38,453 nt of DNA from an uncultured Syntrophobacterales bacterium (GCA_903928915.1 CAIYSL010000115.1:1-38453); one strand, 5' to 3'; numbered from the stretch's first letter, positions 8,894 through 19,319 are shown. A program made the numbers and translations. The notes: a model not told the origin generated them from the letters alone.

Positions 8894-10495
8894 ATGTTTA
8901 AGAGTATCCGCGTACGGGTGGCCTTCACTGTCATAGTCATACTGGCCGCGCTCGTCTATCTGACCCCCACGGTTGTACCCGACCTTCCCGAGGTGTGGAA
9001 ACAGTACCTCCCGACCGACAAGATCCATCTCGGCCTCGACCTGCAGGGGGGGATGCACCTCGTCCTGGAGGTAGATACTGCCAAAGCGGTGGAGAGCACC
9101 CTGGTGCGAGAGGTGGGCAACCTGCAGGAGAGCCTGATGGACAAACGAGTCCGCTTCAAGCTCCGCGAGCGTACCAAAGAGGGCGCTACGTTCTTCGAAT
9201 TTCCCGACGTTCCTTCGCGGGACGCCTTCGAAAAACTCATCAAGAACGATTTCCCCGATCTGGAAATCGCCACTTCGGAGATGGCCGACGGCAAAGGGGT
9301 CGTATCGCTCAAGATCAACGCCAAGCGCGCCGGCGATATCAAGAAGATGGCCGTCGAGCAGAGCCTGGAGACGATCCGGAACCGGGTCGATCAATTCGGC
9401 ATATCCGAACCGGAGATCATCCCCCAGGGGGTAGACCGGATCATCGTCCAGCTTCCCGGGGTCAAGGATCCTGCCCGTGCCAAAGGCCTGATCGGACGCA
9501 CCGCCCTGCTTGAATTCAAAATCGTCGACGACGAGCGCAGCCTGGATGATGCCCTGAAGGGGAACGTCCCCGAGGGGGACATCGTCGCCTACGAGTCCCG
9601 TTTGGACCGCAGTACCGGCCGCAGGAGCCAGACCCCGGTCCTGCTCAAGAACAAGTCGCTCCTCACGGGCGACGCCCTGGAGAACGCCAAGGTCCAGATC
9701 GGCGACCGGTTCGGCGAGCCGCACGTGTCGATCAAGTTCAACGCCCAGGGGGCGAAGGACTTCGACCGGATCACCGGAGAAAACGTCAAGAAACGCCTCG
9801 CCATCGTTCTGGATGGCACGGTCCATTCCGCCCCGGTGATCCAGGAGCGGATCTCCGGCGGACAGGCCCAGATCACCGGCGCGTTCACGATGGAAGAGGC
9901 GACAGACCTGGCCATCTTCCTGCGTGCCGGCGCCCTTCCCGCCCCGGTCAACATCCTCGAGGAACGGACGGTCGGACCGTCGCTCGGCCAGGATTCCATC
10001 GACAAGGGGACCTGGGCGAGCATCATCGCCGGGCTCTTGGTCATCCTGTTCATGGTCTTCTACTACCGCATGACCGGGCTGGTCGCAGACGTCGCGCTGA
10101 TTTTAAACATGGTTCTGCTGTTGGGGGTGATGATCGCCTTCCGGGCGACGCTGACGCTCCCCGGCATCGCCGGCATCGTGCTCACCATCGGTATGGCCGT
10201 CGACGCCAATGTCTTGATCAACGAGCGGATCAGGGAAGAGCTCCGGCTGGGGAAAACCCCGCGGGCCGCCGTCGAGGCCGGGTACGCGAAGGCCTTTCTG
10301 ACCATCTTCGACTCCAACGTGACGACCTTGGTGGCGGCGCTGTTCCTGTTCGGGTTTGGTACGGGACCGATCAAGGGGTTCGCCGTCACGCTGACGATCG
10401 GCATCGTGGTCAGCATGTTCACCGCCGTCTTCGTCACGCGGATCATTTTCGACTACTTCATCTGGAACCGGAAGATCCAGAAGATCAGCATCTAG
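8894..10495 (+). CDS. secD: Protein translocase subunit SecD
   Basis: SecD is a proton-motive-force-driven inner-membrane subunit that helps pull exported proteins through SecYEG on the periplasmic side. The 533-residue protein has an N-terminal helix, then the D1 motif LGLDLQGGMHLVLEVD near residue 45. A large periplasmic domain includes ETIRNRVDQFGISEP. A C-terminal bundle of about five helices follows, with ERTVGPSLGQDSI and GMAVDANVLINERIREE. An AAGGGG ribosome site precedes the ATG. Length is intermediate for the family. It is encoded between yajC and secF, separated from secF by 75 bases holding a hairpin. Confidence 0.97.
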   Translation: MFKSIRVRVAFTVIVILAALVYLTPTVVPDLPEVWKQYLPTDKIHLGLDLQGGMHLVLEVDTAKAVESTLVREVGNLQESLMDKRVRFKLRERTKEGATFFEFPDVPSRDAFEKLIKNDFPDLEIATSEMADGKGVVSLKINAKRAGDIKKMAVEQSLETIRNRVDQFGISEPEIIPQGVDRIIVQLPGVKDPARAKGLIGRTALLEFKIVDDERSLDDALKGNVPEGDIVAYESRLDRSTGRRSQTPVLLKNKSLLTGDALENAKVQIGDRFGEPHVSIKFNAQGAKDFDRITGENVKKRLAIVLDGTVHSAPVIQERISGGQAQITGAFTMEEATDLAIFLRAGALPAPVNILEERTVGPSLGQDSIDKGTWASIIAGLLVILFMVFYYRMTGLVADVALILNMVLLLGVMIAFRATLTLPGIAGIVLTIGMAVDANVLINERIREELRLGKTPRAAVEAGYAKAFLTIFDSNVTTLVAALFLFGFGTGPIKGFAVTLTIGIVVSMFTAVFVTRIIFDYFIWNRKIQKISI

Positions 10496-10521
10496 CAGGG
10501 CACGCGCCGCGCCGTCGCTGC

Positions 10522-10552
10522 GGCGCCGGGACGAAGGACCCGGGCGCCTTTT
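10522..10552 (+). terminator. Hairpin with short T-run between secD and secF (possible weak terminator or attenuator)
   Basis: GGCGCCGGG at 10522-10530 can pair with CCCGGGCGCC at 10539-10548, with one bulged G, and is followed by TTTT (10549-10552). This could tune secF expression relative to secD. The T-run is short, so full termination is unlikely. Confidence 0.35.
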
Positions 10553-10570
10553 GGTTGTGAGGAGAATTCA

Positions 10571-11479
10571 ATGGAAATCATTAAGTCCGATACCAACTTC
10601 AATTTCGTCAGGCTGATGAAACCCGCCGTCATCGCCTCGCTTGCCGTGATCATCATCGGAATCGCCTCCCTGATCCTGCACGGTGGGCCGAACTACGGCA
10701 TCGATTTTGCCGGCGGCAGCCTGATCCAGATCAAGTTTCCGCAAGAGGCGGCCGCGGACAAGATCCGCTCCGCCCTCAAACCGATGGGGTTCGAGGGGAG
10801 CATCATCCAGAAGTTCGGCCCCAACGAGGTGATCATCCGGACGGCCGAGTCGGGGGCAGACCCGAAGGGGCTTACCGCCCGCATCGAGGAGGCCTTCACC
10901 TCCGTCTTCGGCAAGGGCGCCTACGAGGTCCGCAGGATTGAGGTCGTCGGCCCGAAGGTCGGCAGGGACCTGACCAAGAAGGCGCTTCTGGCCATCATCT
11001 TTTCCTGGATCGGCATCCTGATCTACGTGGGGGTGCGTTTCGAATTCCGGTACGCCCTGGGCGGGATCGTCGCCCTCGTCCACGACGTCCTGATCACGGT
11101 CACCTTCCTGTCGCTGTTCGACAAGGAGTTCGACCTGAACATCGTGGCGGCGCTCCTGACGATCATCGGGTATTCGATCAACGACACGATCGTGATCTTC
11201 GACCGGATCCGGGAGAATACGCGCAAGAATATCAAGATGGCGCTGGGCGACGTTATCAACATGAGCGTGAATCAGACGCTCAGCAGAACCATCCTGACCT
11301 CGCTGACGGTTCTGCTGGTCCTCGTGGTCCTGTTCTTTTTCGGCGGCGCCGTGATCCACGACTTCACCTTTGCCCTACTGGTGGGAACCGTGGCCGGTAT
11401 CTATTCAACCGTATTCATCGCCAGCCCGATCGTGCTGCTGTTCGAGCGGATCAAGCCGTCGGGTCCGAAGAGGAAATAA
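10571..11479 (+). CDS. secF: Protein translocase subunit SecF
   Basis: SecF pairs with SecD in the inner membrane to support protein export. The 302-residue protein has an N-terminal helix and the GIDFAGGSLIQIKF motif near residue 41. The periplasmic domain ends at EVVGPKVGRDL, and the C-terminal helices carry GYSINDTIVIFDRIRENTRK. Length matches typical SecF (about 300-320). A strong GAGGAG ribosome site lies just before the ATG. The end of the gene carries the AGAGGA site for the following TTG-started DUF456 gene, so translation of the two is linked. Confidence 0.97.
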   Translation: MEIIKSDTNFNFVRLMKPAVIASLAVIIIGIASLILHGGPNYGIDFAGGSLIQIKFPQEAAADKIRSALKPMGFEGSIIQKFGPNEVIIRTAESGADPKGLTARIEEAFTSVFGKGAYEVRRIEVVGPKVGRDLTKKALLAIIFSWIGILIYVGVRFEFRYALGGIVALVHDVLITVTFLSLFDKEFDLNIVAALLTIIGYSINDTIVIFDRIRENTRKNIKMALGDVINMSVNQTLSRTILTSLTVLLVLVVLFFFGGAVIHDFTFALLVGTVAGIYSTVFIASPIVLLFERIKPSGPKRK

Positions 11480-11482
11480 GAA

Positions 11483-11995
11483 TTGTCGCCCTGGGATGTG
11501 GGAGGACTGACCCTGTTCATCCTCGTGCTCCTGTGCGGCACGTTCTCAATCCTGTTCGGTTTTCCCGGGACCGTGATCATCTTCGTCGATGCGCTCCTGT
11601 ACGGGGCGGTGACGGGGTTTGAGCGGATCGGGTTCAAGATCCTGCTCGCGCTGCTCATCCTGTCGGCCCTGGCGGAGGTAACGGACTTCGCGGTAGGGAT
11701 GACGAGTGCCGTGAAAATCGGCCCTACCCGGAAGGGGGTCGGGGCCTTTCTGGTCGGCGGGCTCGTCGGCGCCCTCCTGTTGACCCCCTTCCTGTTCGGG
11801 CTCGGCCTAATCGTCGGGATTTTCAGCGGGGGCTTCGCCGCCATGCTGACCGTGGAACTGCTGGCCCGCCGCAGACTGAAGCCGACGCTCCGGGAGGCCT
11901 GGGAGACCATTCTCGGCCGTTCGGCGGGAGTATGCGTGAAGGGGTTCATCGCCCTGATCATGGTGATCATCACCTTAACCAGCATCTATTCGTAA
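11483..11995 (+). CDS. DUF456 family membrane protein
   Basis: This 170-residue hydrophobic protein has about four or five predicted helices and glycine-rich blocks such as GGLVGALLLTPFLFGLGLIVG and, early on, LFGFPGTVIIFVDALLYG. This is the pattern of the DUF456 family, whose function is not established. It starts with TTG at 11483, three bases after the secF stop, with its ribosome site AGAGGA inside secF. The next gene, lepB, begins 10 bases later, so secF-DUF456-lepB are likely one transcript. A role in envelope biogenesis is only an inference from position. Confidence 0.75.
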   Translation: MSPWDVGGLTLFILVLLCGTFSILFGFPGTVIIFVDALLYGAVTGFERIGFKILLALLILSALAEVTDFAVGMTSAVKIGPTRKGVGAFLVGGLVGALLLTPFLFGLGLIVGIFSGGFAAMLTVELLARRRLKPTLREAWETILGRSAGVCVKGFIALIMVIITLTSIYS

Positions 11996-12005
11996 GGAAC
12001 GGTCC

Positions 12006-12617
12006 ATGAGTAGTCCGAAATCGAAACTGCGCGAGTACGTCGAAGCGATCCTCCTGGCAATCGTGATCGCCTTCTTCATCCGGACCTTCGTCGTCCAGGC
12101 CTACAAGATCCCCTCCGGATCGATGAAGCCGACCCTCCTGATCGGCGACCATATCCTCGTCAGCAAGTTCAACTACGGGGTGAAGCTCCCCTTCCTGCGG
12201 TCCACTCTCATCCCCATCGGAACCCCCCAGCGGGGGGATATCGTGGTGTTCATCTATCCCGAAGACCGCTCGAAGGACTTCATCAAGCGGCTCGTCGGCC
12301 TCCCCGGCGACACCGTCGAGGTTCGCGAGAAAAAGATCTACTTGAACGGGAAGCCCTGGAACGATGGCCACGGCGTTCATTCCGACAGCCTCGTAATCCC
12401 CGGCGCAGTCCAGCCGCGCGACAATTTCGGACCGGTCAAGGTCCCGGAAGGGTCGCTGTTCGTCATGGGGGACAATCGGGACGAGAGTTACGACAGCCGG
12501 TTCTGGGGGTTCGTCGAGATGAAGGACGTCCTGGGAAAGGCCCTGATCATCTACTGGTCCTGGAATAACGATGAATACGGGGTCCGCTGGAGTCGGATCG
12601 GCCGCATCCTCAACTGA
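12006..12617 (+). CDS. lepB: Signal peptidase I
   Basis: LepB cleaves N-terminal signal peptides from exported proteins at the outer face of the inner membrane. The 203-residue protein has one N-terminal helix (about residues 12-30). The catalytic serine is in IPSGSMKPTL (Ser39) and the catalytic lysine in IKRLVGLPGD (Lys94). Box E, GDNRDESYDSRFWGFV, lies near 155-170. It is a short single-anchor form, unlike the larger two-helix E. coli enzyme. The AAGGAA ribosome site precedes the ATG. It ends the Sec cluster; a new promoter begins 22 bases after its stop. Confidence 0.96.
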   Translation: MSSPKSKLREYVEAILLAIVIAFFIRTFVVQAYKIPSGSMKPTLLIGDHILVSKFNYGVKLPFLRSTLIPIGTPQRGDIVVFIYPEDRSKDFIKRLVGLPGDTVEVREKKIYLNGKPWNDGHGVHSDSLVIPGAVQPRDNFGPVKVPEGSLFVMGDNRDESYDSRFWGFVEMKDVLGKALIIYWSWNNDEYGVRWSRIGRILN

Positions 12618-12639
12618 CGCGCCGGTTCCATCTTTTGGC

Positions 12640-12667
12640 TTGACACCGTGCAGTCGTTCGGTATAGT
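12640..12667 (+). promoter_or_regulatory. Sigma70-type promoter of the pyr operon
   Basis: A perfect TTGACA (12640-12645), a 16-base spacer and TATAGT (12662-12667, five of six consensus bases) lie 155 bases before the pyrR start. Transcription would begin near 12674, leaving room for the attenuator that follows. Confidence 0.75.
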
Positions 12668-12696
12668 GCATTCTCGGTGTTGAAAAGACCCTTTAA

Positions 12697-13362
<666 letters not shown>

Positions 13363-13429
13363 CCCCAACCCGCCGCCCCGCGGGGGTAAGACTCCGGCGG
13401 CAGTGCCGCCGCAGCCATGAGGTCGCCAA

Positions 13430-14353
13430 ATGAAACTCACGAGAAAGGACATCCTCGGAATCCAGGATTTTTCCGTCGCGGAGATCGAGCTGGTCCTCGA
13501 CACGGCGGAATCTTTCATCGAGGTCTCCACGCGGGAAATCAAGAAGGTCCCCACGCTCCGCGGCAAGACGGTGATCAACCTCTTCTACGAGGCGAGCACC
13601 CGGACGCGGACCTCGTTCGAAATCGCCGGCAAGCGCCTGAGCGCCGACACGATCAACATCTCCGCCTCGACCAGCAGCATGGTCAAGGGGGAGACCCTGA
13701 TCGACACCGCGAAGAACTTGGAGGCGATGAACCCGGACATCGTCGTCGTCCGCCACAGCGCCGCCGGGGCCCCCCATCTGCTGGCGGGGCTGCTCAAGCA
13801 GTCGATCATCAACGCCGGCGATGGCGCCCACGAACACCCCACCCAGGCCCTGCTGGACATGATGACGATCCGGGCGAAGAAGGGGCGGATCGCCGGCCTG
13901 AACGTGGCCATCATCGGCGATATCTCCCACAGCCGGGTCGCCCGCTCCAACATCTACGGCTTGACCAAGATGGGGGCGCGGGTCTCCGTGGCCGGGCCGG
14001 CCACGATGATCCCCCGCGGCGTGGAAACGCTCGGCGTCGCCGCGTACACCCGCATCGACGATGCGATCCGGGGGGCCGACATCGTCATGATGCTGCGCAT
14101 CCAGACCGAACGGGAGAAGAACAACATCTTCCCGTCGCTGCGCGAGTATGCCAACCACTTCTCCCTCAATTCCCGGAACATCACCCTCGCCCGGGAGGAC
14201 GCCCTGATCATGCACCCGGGCCCCATGAACCGCGGGGTGGAGATCTCTCCGGACATCGCCGACGGCCCCCGTTCGATCATCCTCGACCAGGTTACCAACG
14301 GCGTCGCCGTCCGGATGGCGCTTCTCTATCTCCTGACAGGAGGCGACGAATGA
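13430..14353 (+). CDS. pyrB: Aspartate carbamoyltransferase catalytic subunit
   Basis: PyrB makes N-carbamoyl-aspartate from carbamoyl phosphate and aspartate, the committed step of pyrimidine synthesis. The 307-residue protein has the carbamoyl-phosphate motif STRTRTSFE near residues 54-62, [21 protein letters not shown] and the aspartate-binding region [10 protein letters not shown]. Length equals the family norm. No regulatory pyrI subunit is adjacent, as in the PyrR-regulated class. The 67-base gap before it holds a 7-bp GC hairpin (CGGCGGC/GCCGCCG, 13395-13411) without a T-run, then a GAGG ribosome site. The stop overlaps the pyrC ATG. Confidence 0.97.
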   Translation: MKLTRKDILGIQDFSVAEIELVLDTAESFIEVSTREIKKVPTLRGKTVINLFYEASTRTRTSFEIAGKRLSADTINISASTSSMVKGETLIDTAKNLEAMNPDIVVVRHSAAGAPHLLAGLLKQSIINAGDGAHEHPTQALLDMMTIRAKKGRIAGLNVAIIGDISHSRVARSNIYGLTKMGARVSVAGPATMIPRGVETLGVAAYTRIDDAIRGADIVMMLRIQTEREKNNIFPSLREYANHFSLNSRNITLAREDALIMHPGPMNRGVEISPDIADGPRSIILDQVTNGVAVRMALLYLLTGGDE

Positions 14354-15636
14354 TACTGGTACTGAAGGGAGGCAGGATCCTCGACCCCTCCCGCACGCTC
14401 GACACGAAGGGGGACCTGCAGATCGAAGACGGAAAGATCGTCGCCTGCGGCAAGGCGCCCGCCAAGGCGCTCCGCTCTTCCGGAGCCGAGGTGATCGACC
14501 TGGACGGCAAGCTCATCGTCCCCGGCCTGATCGACATCCACACCCATCTGCGGGAGCCGGGGTTCGAGTACAAGGAGACGATCGCCTCAGGATGCGCGGC
14601 CGCCGTCGCGGGCGGGTTCACCTCCCTGGCCTGCATGGCCAATACGGACCCCGTCAACGACAATCCTTCGGTGACCGAGTTCATCCGCCGGAAGGCGGCG
14701 GAATGCGGCGTCGCCAACGTCTACCCGATCGCGGCGATCAGCCTGAAGTCGGAAGGGGCGACCCTCGCCGAGTTCTGGGACCTCAAGGAAGCCGGCGCCG
14801 TGGGGTTCTCCGACGACGGCCGGCCGGTCATGAATGCGGCCCTGCTGCGGCGGGCGCTCGAATACGCCTCGTCGCTGGAGATGCCCGTCATCGTCCACTG
14901 CGAGGACAAGCACCTCTCTGCGGGGGGGGCGATGCACGAGGGGCTGGTGTCCGCCGAACTCGGGCTGGCCGGCATCCCATCGATTGCGGAGGAGGTCATG
15001 GTGGCCCGGGACCTCCTCCTGGCCGAGTACACCGGGGCGGCCCTGCACATCGCCCACGTGAGCACGGCCGGGTCCGTGCGGCTGATCCGTGCCGCCAAGG
15101 CGCGGGGCGTCCGCGTGACCGCCGAAACCGCCCCCCACTATTTTACCCTGACTGATGCGGCCGTCCGCGCCTTCGATACCAACGCCAAGGTCTCCCCCCC
15201 CCTGCGCGGCGTCGAGGACGTGGCCGCCATCCGGGAGGGGCTCCGCGACGGGACCATCGACGTGATCGCCACGGACCACGCGCCCCACGCGCGCACCGAC
15301 AAAGAGGTCGAGTTCGATTACGCGGCCAGCGGTCTGACGGGGCTCGAAACCTCGCTCGGCCTGTCGCTCGCCCTGGTCCGCGACGGCGTGCTGACGCTTC
15401 CCGCCCTGATCGAAAAGATGACGCTCCGGCCGGCCGGGGTCATCCACGTCCCGAAGGGGACGCTGGCCGAGGGGGCCGACGCCGACGTCACCGTCATCGA
15501 CCCGAACCGCTGCTGGAGCGTCGACCGGTCCGCCTTCCGCTCCCGCGGGAAGAACACCCCCTTTCACGGCTGCACCCTTACGGGGAAGGCGGTCCTGACG
15601 ATTGTCGGCGGCGTGATCCGGCACCGCGATTTGTAA
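14350..15636 (+). CDS. pyrC: Dihydroorotase (class I)
   Basis: PyrC cyclises carbamoyl-aspartate to dihydroorotate. The 428-residue amidohydrolase has the metal motif [10 protein letters not shown] (His64, His66), GFSDDGRP (bridging Asp), HCED and HVS histidines, and the catalytic ATDHAPH block, all complete. The class I length (about 430) and pairing with pyrB suggest the two proteins may form a complex as in Aquifex. The ATG at 14350 overlaps the pyrB stop (ATGA). The long in-frame stretch upstream is the pyrB region read in another frame and is rejected. Confidence 0.97.
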   Translation: MILVLKGGRILDPSRTLDTKGDLQIEDGKIVACGKAPAKALRSSGAEVIDLDGKLIVPGLIDIHTHLREPGFEYKETIASGCAAAVAGGFTSLACMANTDPVNDNPSVTEFIRRKAAECGVANVYPIAAISLKSEGATLAEFWDLKEAGAVGFSDDGRPVMNAALLRRALEYASSLEMPVIVHCEDKHLSAGGAMHEGLVSAELGLAGIPSIAEEVMVARDLLLAEYTGAALHIAHVSTAGSVRLIRAAKARGVRVTAETAPHYFTLTDAAVRAFDTNAKVSPPLRGVEDVAAIREGLRDGTIDVIATDHAPHARTDKEVEFDYAASGLTGLETSLGLSLALVRDGVLTLPALIEKMTLRPAGVIHVPKGTLAEGADADVTVIDPNRCWSVDRSAFRSRGKNTPFHGCTLTGKAVLTIVGGVIRHRDL

Positions 15637-15645
15637 CCGCCGCAG

Positions 15646-16419
15646 ATGAACGCGCGCCAACTCTACCGAACCGAGGCGATCGTCCTGCGCCTGCTGGACT
15701 ACGGGGAAGCGGACCGGATCGTGACCTTCTGCACCGCCGGGTACGGCAAGGTCCGGGGGATCGCCAAGGGGGCGCGGCGAAGCCGCAAGCGGTTCGCCAA
15801 CGCGCTCGAACCCTTCTGCCTGTCGCAGCTCAACTTCACCCGCCGCGGTCCCGACAGCCTGGCCATGGTCGACGCCTCGGAGGTGATCTCGCATTTTCCC
15901 CGTATCCGCTCCGAGCTGGAGATGTCGCTCAAGGCCTCCTACCTGATCGACCTCACCGACCAGTTCCTCCCCGAGGAAAAGAAGAACGAGGCCGTGTTCC
16001 TCCTGTTGAAAACCTTCCTCGACCTGTTCGAGCTGACCGCGGCCACGGAGCCGCTGGTGCGCTTCTTCGAGATCCGCCTGCTGAAGCTGGCCGGGTACGA
16101 TCCGCTGCTGGATCGGTGCCTCCTCTGCAAGGCCCCGGTGGGGGGAGCGACCGCCTATCGCTTCGTCCCCGCCGACGGCGGTATCGTGTGCCCGTCCTGC
16201 CGTCCGGAGGGGGGGGACGCCGTTCCCGTCTCGCTGGGAACGATCCGCTCGCTCGTCCTGGGGCGCGACATGCCCATCGATCGGCTGGGCCGGATCGTGC
16301 TTTCGGCACAATCCGCCGAGGAAAGCCGCCAGCTCCTTGCCCGGTTCATCCGCCATCTCCTCGGGAGGGAGCTGAAATCGGTCCACGTCCTGAACGAAAT
16401 CCGCCGTCTGGGAGTATGA
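15646..16419 (+). CDS. recO: DNA repair protein RecO
   Basis: RecO helps load RecA onto SSB-coated single-stranded DNA in the RecFOR pathway. The 257-residue protein starts with an OB-fold (about residues 1-80) including EAIVLRLLDYGEADRIVTFC and GKVRGIAKGARRSRKRF. A helical part follows, with a zinc-finger pair CLLC (about 160) and CPSC (about 183). It starts 9 bases after pyrC with little ribosome-site signal, so it probably depends on upstream translation and belongs to the pyr transcript. It converges with the minus-strand ATPase gene, with 93 bases between the stops and no clear terminator there. Confidence 0.93.
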   Translation: MNARQLYRTEAIVLRLLDYGEADRIVTFCTAGYGKVRGIAKGARRSRKRFANALEPFCLSQLNFTRRGPDSLAMVDASEVISHFPRIRSELEMSLKASYLIDLTDQFLPEEKKNEAVFLLLKTFLDLFELTAATEPLVRFFEIRLLKLAGYDPLLDRCLLCKAPVGGATAYRFVPADGGIVCPSCRPEGGDAVPVSLGTIRSLVLGRDMPIDRLGRIVLSAQSAEESRQLLARFIRHLLGRELKSVHVLNEIRRLGV

Positions 16420-16512
16420 GGAAGGCGTTTTCCGCAGGCGGTGAACCCGCCGTCCGCAGGAAGGGTATTCGCCAGGCGATTCACGCGGCCGCGCGACGGG
16501 TCGCCCGTCCCC

Positions 16513-19236
16513 CTATGCCAGCACCCGCATCCATTCCGTAAGCGAGGTGATTCCGGCAGTCACGTTGCTGAACCCCTGGGTCTGCAGCGAGGCGAATCCA
16601 CGTTCTTCCGCCCTGGCCCGGATCATGGCGGCGGAACCTCCCTGCAGGATCGTTTCCTGGACCCTGTCCCACAACGGCAAGACTTCGTACACGGCGCACC
16701 TTCCCCGATAGCCCGTATTGCCGCATTCGTCGCATCCCTCTCCCCGAAAAAACCGATGCCCGTCGAGCCTCAGTCCGTAACTCTTGAACACGGTTTCCTG
16801 CAGGTCCGTCGGGACGACCTCGACCCTGCACCGTTCGCAGATCTTGCGCAGCAATCGTTGCGCCACGATGAGGTTGACGGAGGAGGTGATCATGTACGGT
16901 TCGATCCCGATATTGAGCAGCCGGGTGACGGTTTCGGGCGCATTGTTGGTATGAAGGGTGCTCAGCACCAGATGGCCGGTCAGAGCGGCCTTGAAGGCAA
17001 TTTCGGCGGTCTCAAAATCCCTGATCTCTCCCACCATGATGATATCGGGGTCCTGCCGCAGAAAAGTCCGCAGCGCGCGCGCGAAATTCAGCCCTATCTT
17101 CGTGTTCATCTGAAACTGGTTGATCCCCTGCAAATTATACTCGACGGGATCTTCGGCCGTCGAAATGTTGAGGGACCCGTCGTTCAATCCGCGCAGCATC
17201 GAGTAGATCGTCGTTGTCTTCCCGCTTCCGGTCGGACCGGTCACCAGGATCATCCCTTTGGATTTGTACATGGCGGACAGCAGGAGCGTTAAGTCGTTTT
17301 CGTTCAGGCCCAGCCTGCGTACATCCAGCCCCGGACCGGCGCTGTCCAGCAGACGCAGGACAATCTTTTCTCCGTACATTCCCGGAAAGGTCGAGACGCG
17401 AAAGTCGACGACCTTTCCGTCCTTGCGCACCTTGAACCTGCCGTCCTGGGGGAGTCGCCGTTCGGAAATGTCCAGCCCGGACATGATCTTGATCCGCGAG
17501 GCCAAGCCGTTGGCATAGCTCTTGGCAGGGTCCAAAACCGTCGTCAGCGTACCGTCGATCCTGAGGCGCACCCGTAATTCCTGTTCGTAGGGTTCGATAT
17601 GGATATCGCTGGCGTTTTGTTTAATGGCCTCCTCGATGATCACATTGGCCAGCTTGATGATCGGGGCGTCCGAGTCTTTCAGCTCCTCGCCGTAGGCGAC
17701 GGCTTCCTGTTTCTCTTCCACAAGCTCCAGGTCGCTGTTCCAATCCTCCTGCTGCATCTTCGTCATCGCCTGGTGATTGCAGGGCTTGGCCGTCTTGATG
17801 TTGTAGAATTTCTCGATCGAATTCAGGAGGTAGTATTCCGCGGCCAGATGGGGAAGGACCGGAGAACCGGTGACGAAGCGAATGTCTTTGGTGAGCTGCC
17901 AGTCGTCCGGGTTCGTCATGGCCGTGCACAGGCTCCCGGACTCGGTCTTGAACGGGAGAACCTGGTAGCGCCGCACGTATTTTTCCGGGATGATCTTGAG
18001 GATGCCCTCATCGATGTGTTCGATCGTCGACAGGATGGCGATCCGGCAGTTCTTGTGCTGCTGGGCCAGGTGGTGGATCAGGACCGTCTCGTTCACGAGG
18101 TTGAGCGCGGCCAGGTTGTACTGCAGGCTGTTTCCGTTCTTCTTGCGCTCCTTCAGGGCCTCCTGCAATCCGGCCCGGGACACTTCGTCCGCTTCGAACA
18201 GCCGGCCGCCGATCGTGTCCCCGATCAGATAGGATTCAGGCTTGTTGAGCGCCGGCGCGCAACAGAGATTCTGCAGACTCTTCGCAACGGCGAGATAGGT
18301 ATCGACATGATTCTCCTTCTTCATCCAATTGATCAGCGTACCGGATGTCTTCTGGAAATTATCCTTCAGGCAGTCGAATTCATCCAGAGCGGCCGTCACG
18401 GCCCGTAGGCTTTCGGCGATTCCCTTCCGTATCTCGGCGGATTTGTCGTCCATCTTCCGGGACAAATCGCCGATCAGCGCTGCCAGCTCGTCGCTGCTCC
18501 CTCCGGACAGGAGATCGTCGATACAGGCGGCGATTCGTTTCCCGTCGCCCGCGGACGGCTCCTGTCCGCGGAGACGATCCGCCGTCTCGGGGGGGAGGAG
18601 AGAATCTTCGGGACCGGGTCGGCGGGTATCTTCCTCCCGATCGTTCGTCCCGCCGTTCGCCTGATCGTCAATGCTGTGTACGGGTCGAGTGTGCCGATCG
18701 CAGTCGGGGTCACTGCCGGTCGCTCCCCGATTCTTCTCCTGCGCAATTCCGGCGGTTGCCGCGTGGTCGCGCGCCCCCCCCGTTTCCTTTCCCGATACCT
18801 TCCCGTACCTGATCCCGTTGAGCCGAATCGTCGTGACGCCGTTTTGCCTCAGGAACGAATCGACGCTGCCGGATTTCCTGTTGGGTTGGGGCCGCTGCGA
18901 CATCGCCCGGATAAACATCAGGTAGTCCCGCCGGGACAGTCCCCGATAGAAGGAGATGCTTTCGATTGCCCGCTGATCGAGCTCCAGAGCGAGGTTCGCG
19001 AATCCGGCGTTCGGCGATTCGAGCGGGACGTCGTCCGCCAATAATTTTCCGCCGTCAGCGCTCAGCGTCAGCACGCTCTTCGCGTTCAGATGATCTACCA
19101 ATGCGCGGTAGGAATTGTGGAGTATCTCGGTAGTGGCGGGATGGTCTTCGGGGTATACGCCCGTGCTCTTTATGGCGAGCTGCACCTGGCTGAGCGTGTC
19201 GAGGACTTGCTTGTTATGACCCTGCGGCAATTTCAT
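16513..19236 (-). CDS. PilB/GspE-family type IV pilus/secretion ATPase with long extra N-terminal region
   Basis: The C-terminal half is a complete secretion ATPase: ASDIHIEPYEQELRVR, RLPQDGR, Walker A GPTGSGKTTT (about residue 666), an Asp box (TAEDPVEY), Walker B DPDIIMVGEIRD and the His box STLHTN. A four-cysteine zinc motif (CERC near 800, CDECGNTGYRGR near 834) follows. A MshEN/GspE-N-like domain (about 405-480, containing IPEKYVRRYQVLPF) precedes it. The first 400 residues are unusual: an alpha/beta region with YPEDHPAT and LLADDVPLE, a polar low-complexity linker (about 150-230) and a helical, HEAT-like stretch. Total is 907 residues against about 570 for PilB. Start: ATG at 19236; a GTG at 19251 is an alternative and neither has a strong ribosome site. 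No pilus gene is adjacent. Confidence 0.88.
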   Translation of the reverse strand: MKLPQGHNKQVLDTLSQVQLAIKSTGVYPEDHPATTEILHNSYRALVDHLNAKSVLTLSADGGKLLADDVPLESPNAGFANLALELDQRAIESISFYRGLSRRDYLMFIRAMSQRPQPNRKSGSVDSFLRQNGVTTIRLNGIRYGKVSGKETGGARDHAATAGIAQEKNRGATGSDPDCDRHTRPVHSIDDQANGGTNDREEDTRRPGPEDSLLPPETADRLRGQEPSAGDGKRIAACIDDLLSGGSSDELAALIGDLSRKMDDKSAEIRKGIAESLRAVTAALDEFDCLKDNFQKTSGTLINWMKKENHVDTYLAVAKSLQNLCCAPALNKPESYLIGDTIGGRLFEADEVSRAGLQEALKERKKNGNSLQYNLAALNLVNETVLIHHLAQQHKNCRIAILSTIEHIDEGILKIIPEKYVRRYQVLPFKTESGSLCTAMTNPDDWQLTKDIRFVTGSPVLPHLAAEYYLLNSIEKFYNIKTAKPCNHQAMTKMQQEDWNSDLELVEEKQEAVAYGEELKDSDAPIIKLANVIIEEAIKQNASDIHIEPYEQELRVRLRIDGTLTTVLDPAKSYANGLASRIKIMSGLDISERRLPQDGRFKVRKDGKVVDFRVSTFPGMYGEKIVLRLLDSAGPGLDVRRLGLNENDLTLLLSAMYKSKGMILVTGPTGSGKTTTIYSMLRGLNDGSLNISTAEDPVEYNLQGINQFQMNTKIGLNFARALRTFLRQDPDIIMVGEIRDFETAEIAFKAALTGHLVLSTLHTNNAPETVTRLLNIGIEPYMITSSVNLIVAQRLLRKICERCRVEVVPTDLQETVFKSYGLRLDGHRFFRGEGCDECGNTGYRGRCAVYEVLPLWDRVQETILQGGSAAMIRARAEERGFASLQTQGFSNVTAGITSLTEWMRVLA

Positions 19237-19319
19237 CGGTCCATCAACCACGACCGAAAATCCTGCCCGGCTCCGAACCGCAGAACCGGGATACGGCTGG
19301 CGGCCTCACGCGGGGAACG

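Noticed and set aside
13417-14349. N-terminal extension of pyrC by some 310 codons
   Set aside because: The extension overlaps pyrB in another frame; pyrC length and motifs fit the start at 14350.
16420-16512. Bidirectional terminator between recO and the PilB-like gene
   Set aside because: Only short GC stems such as GGCGG/CCGCC are present and no T-run on either strand follows them.
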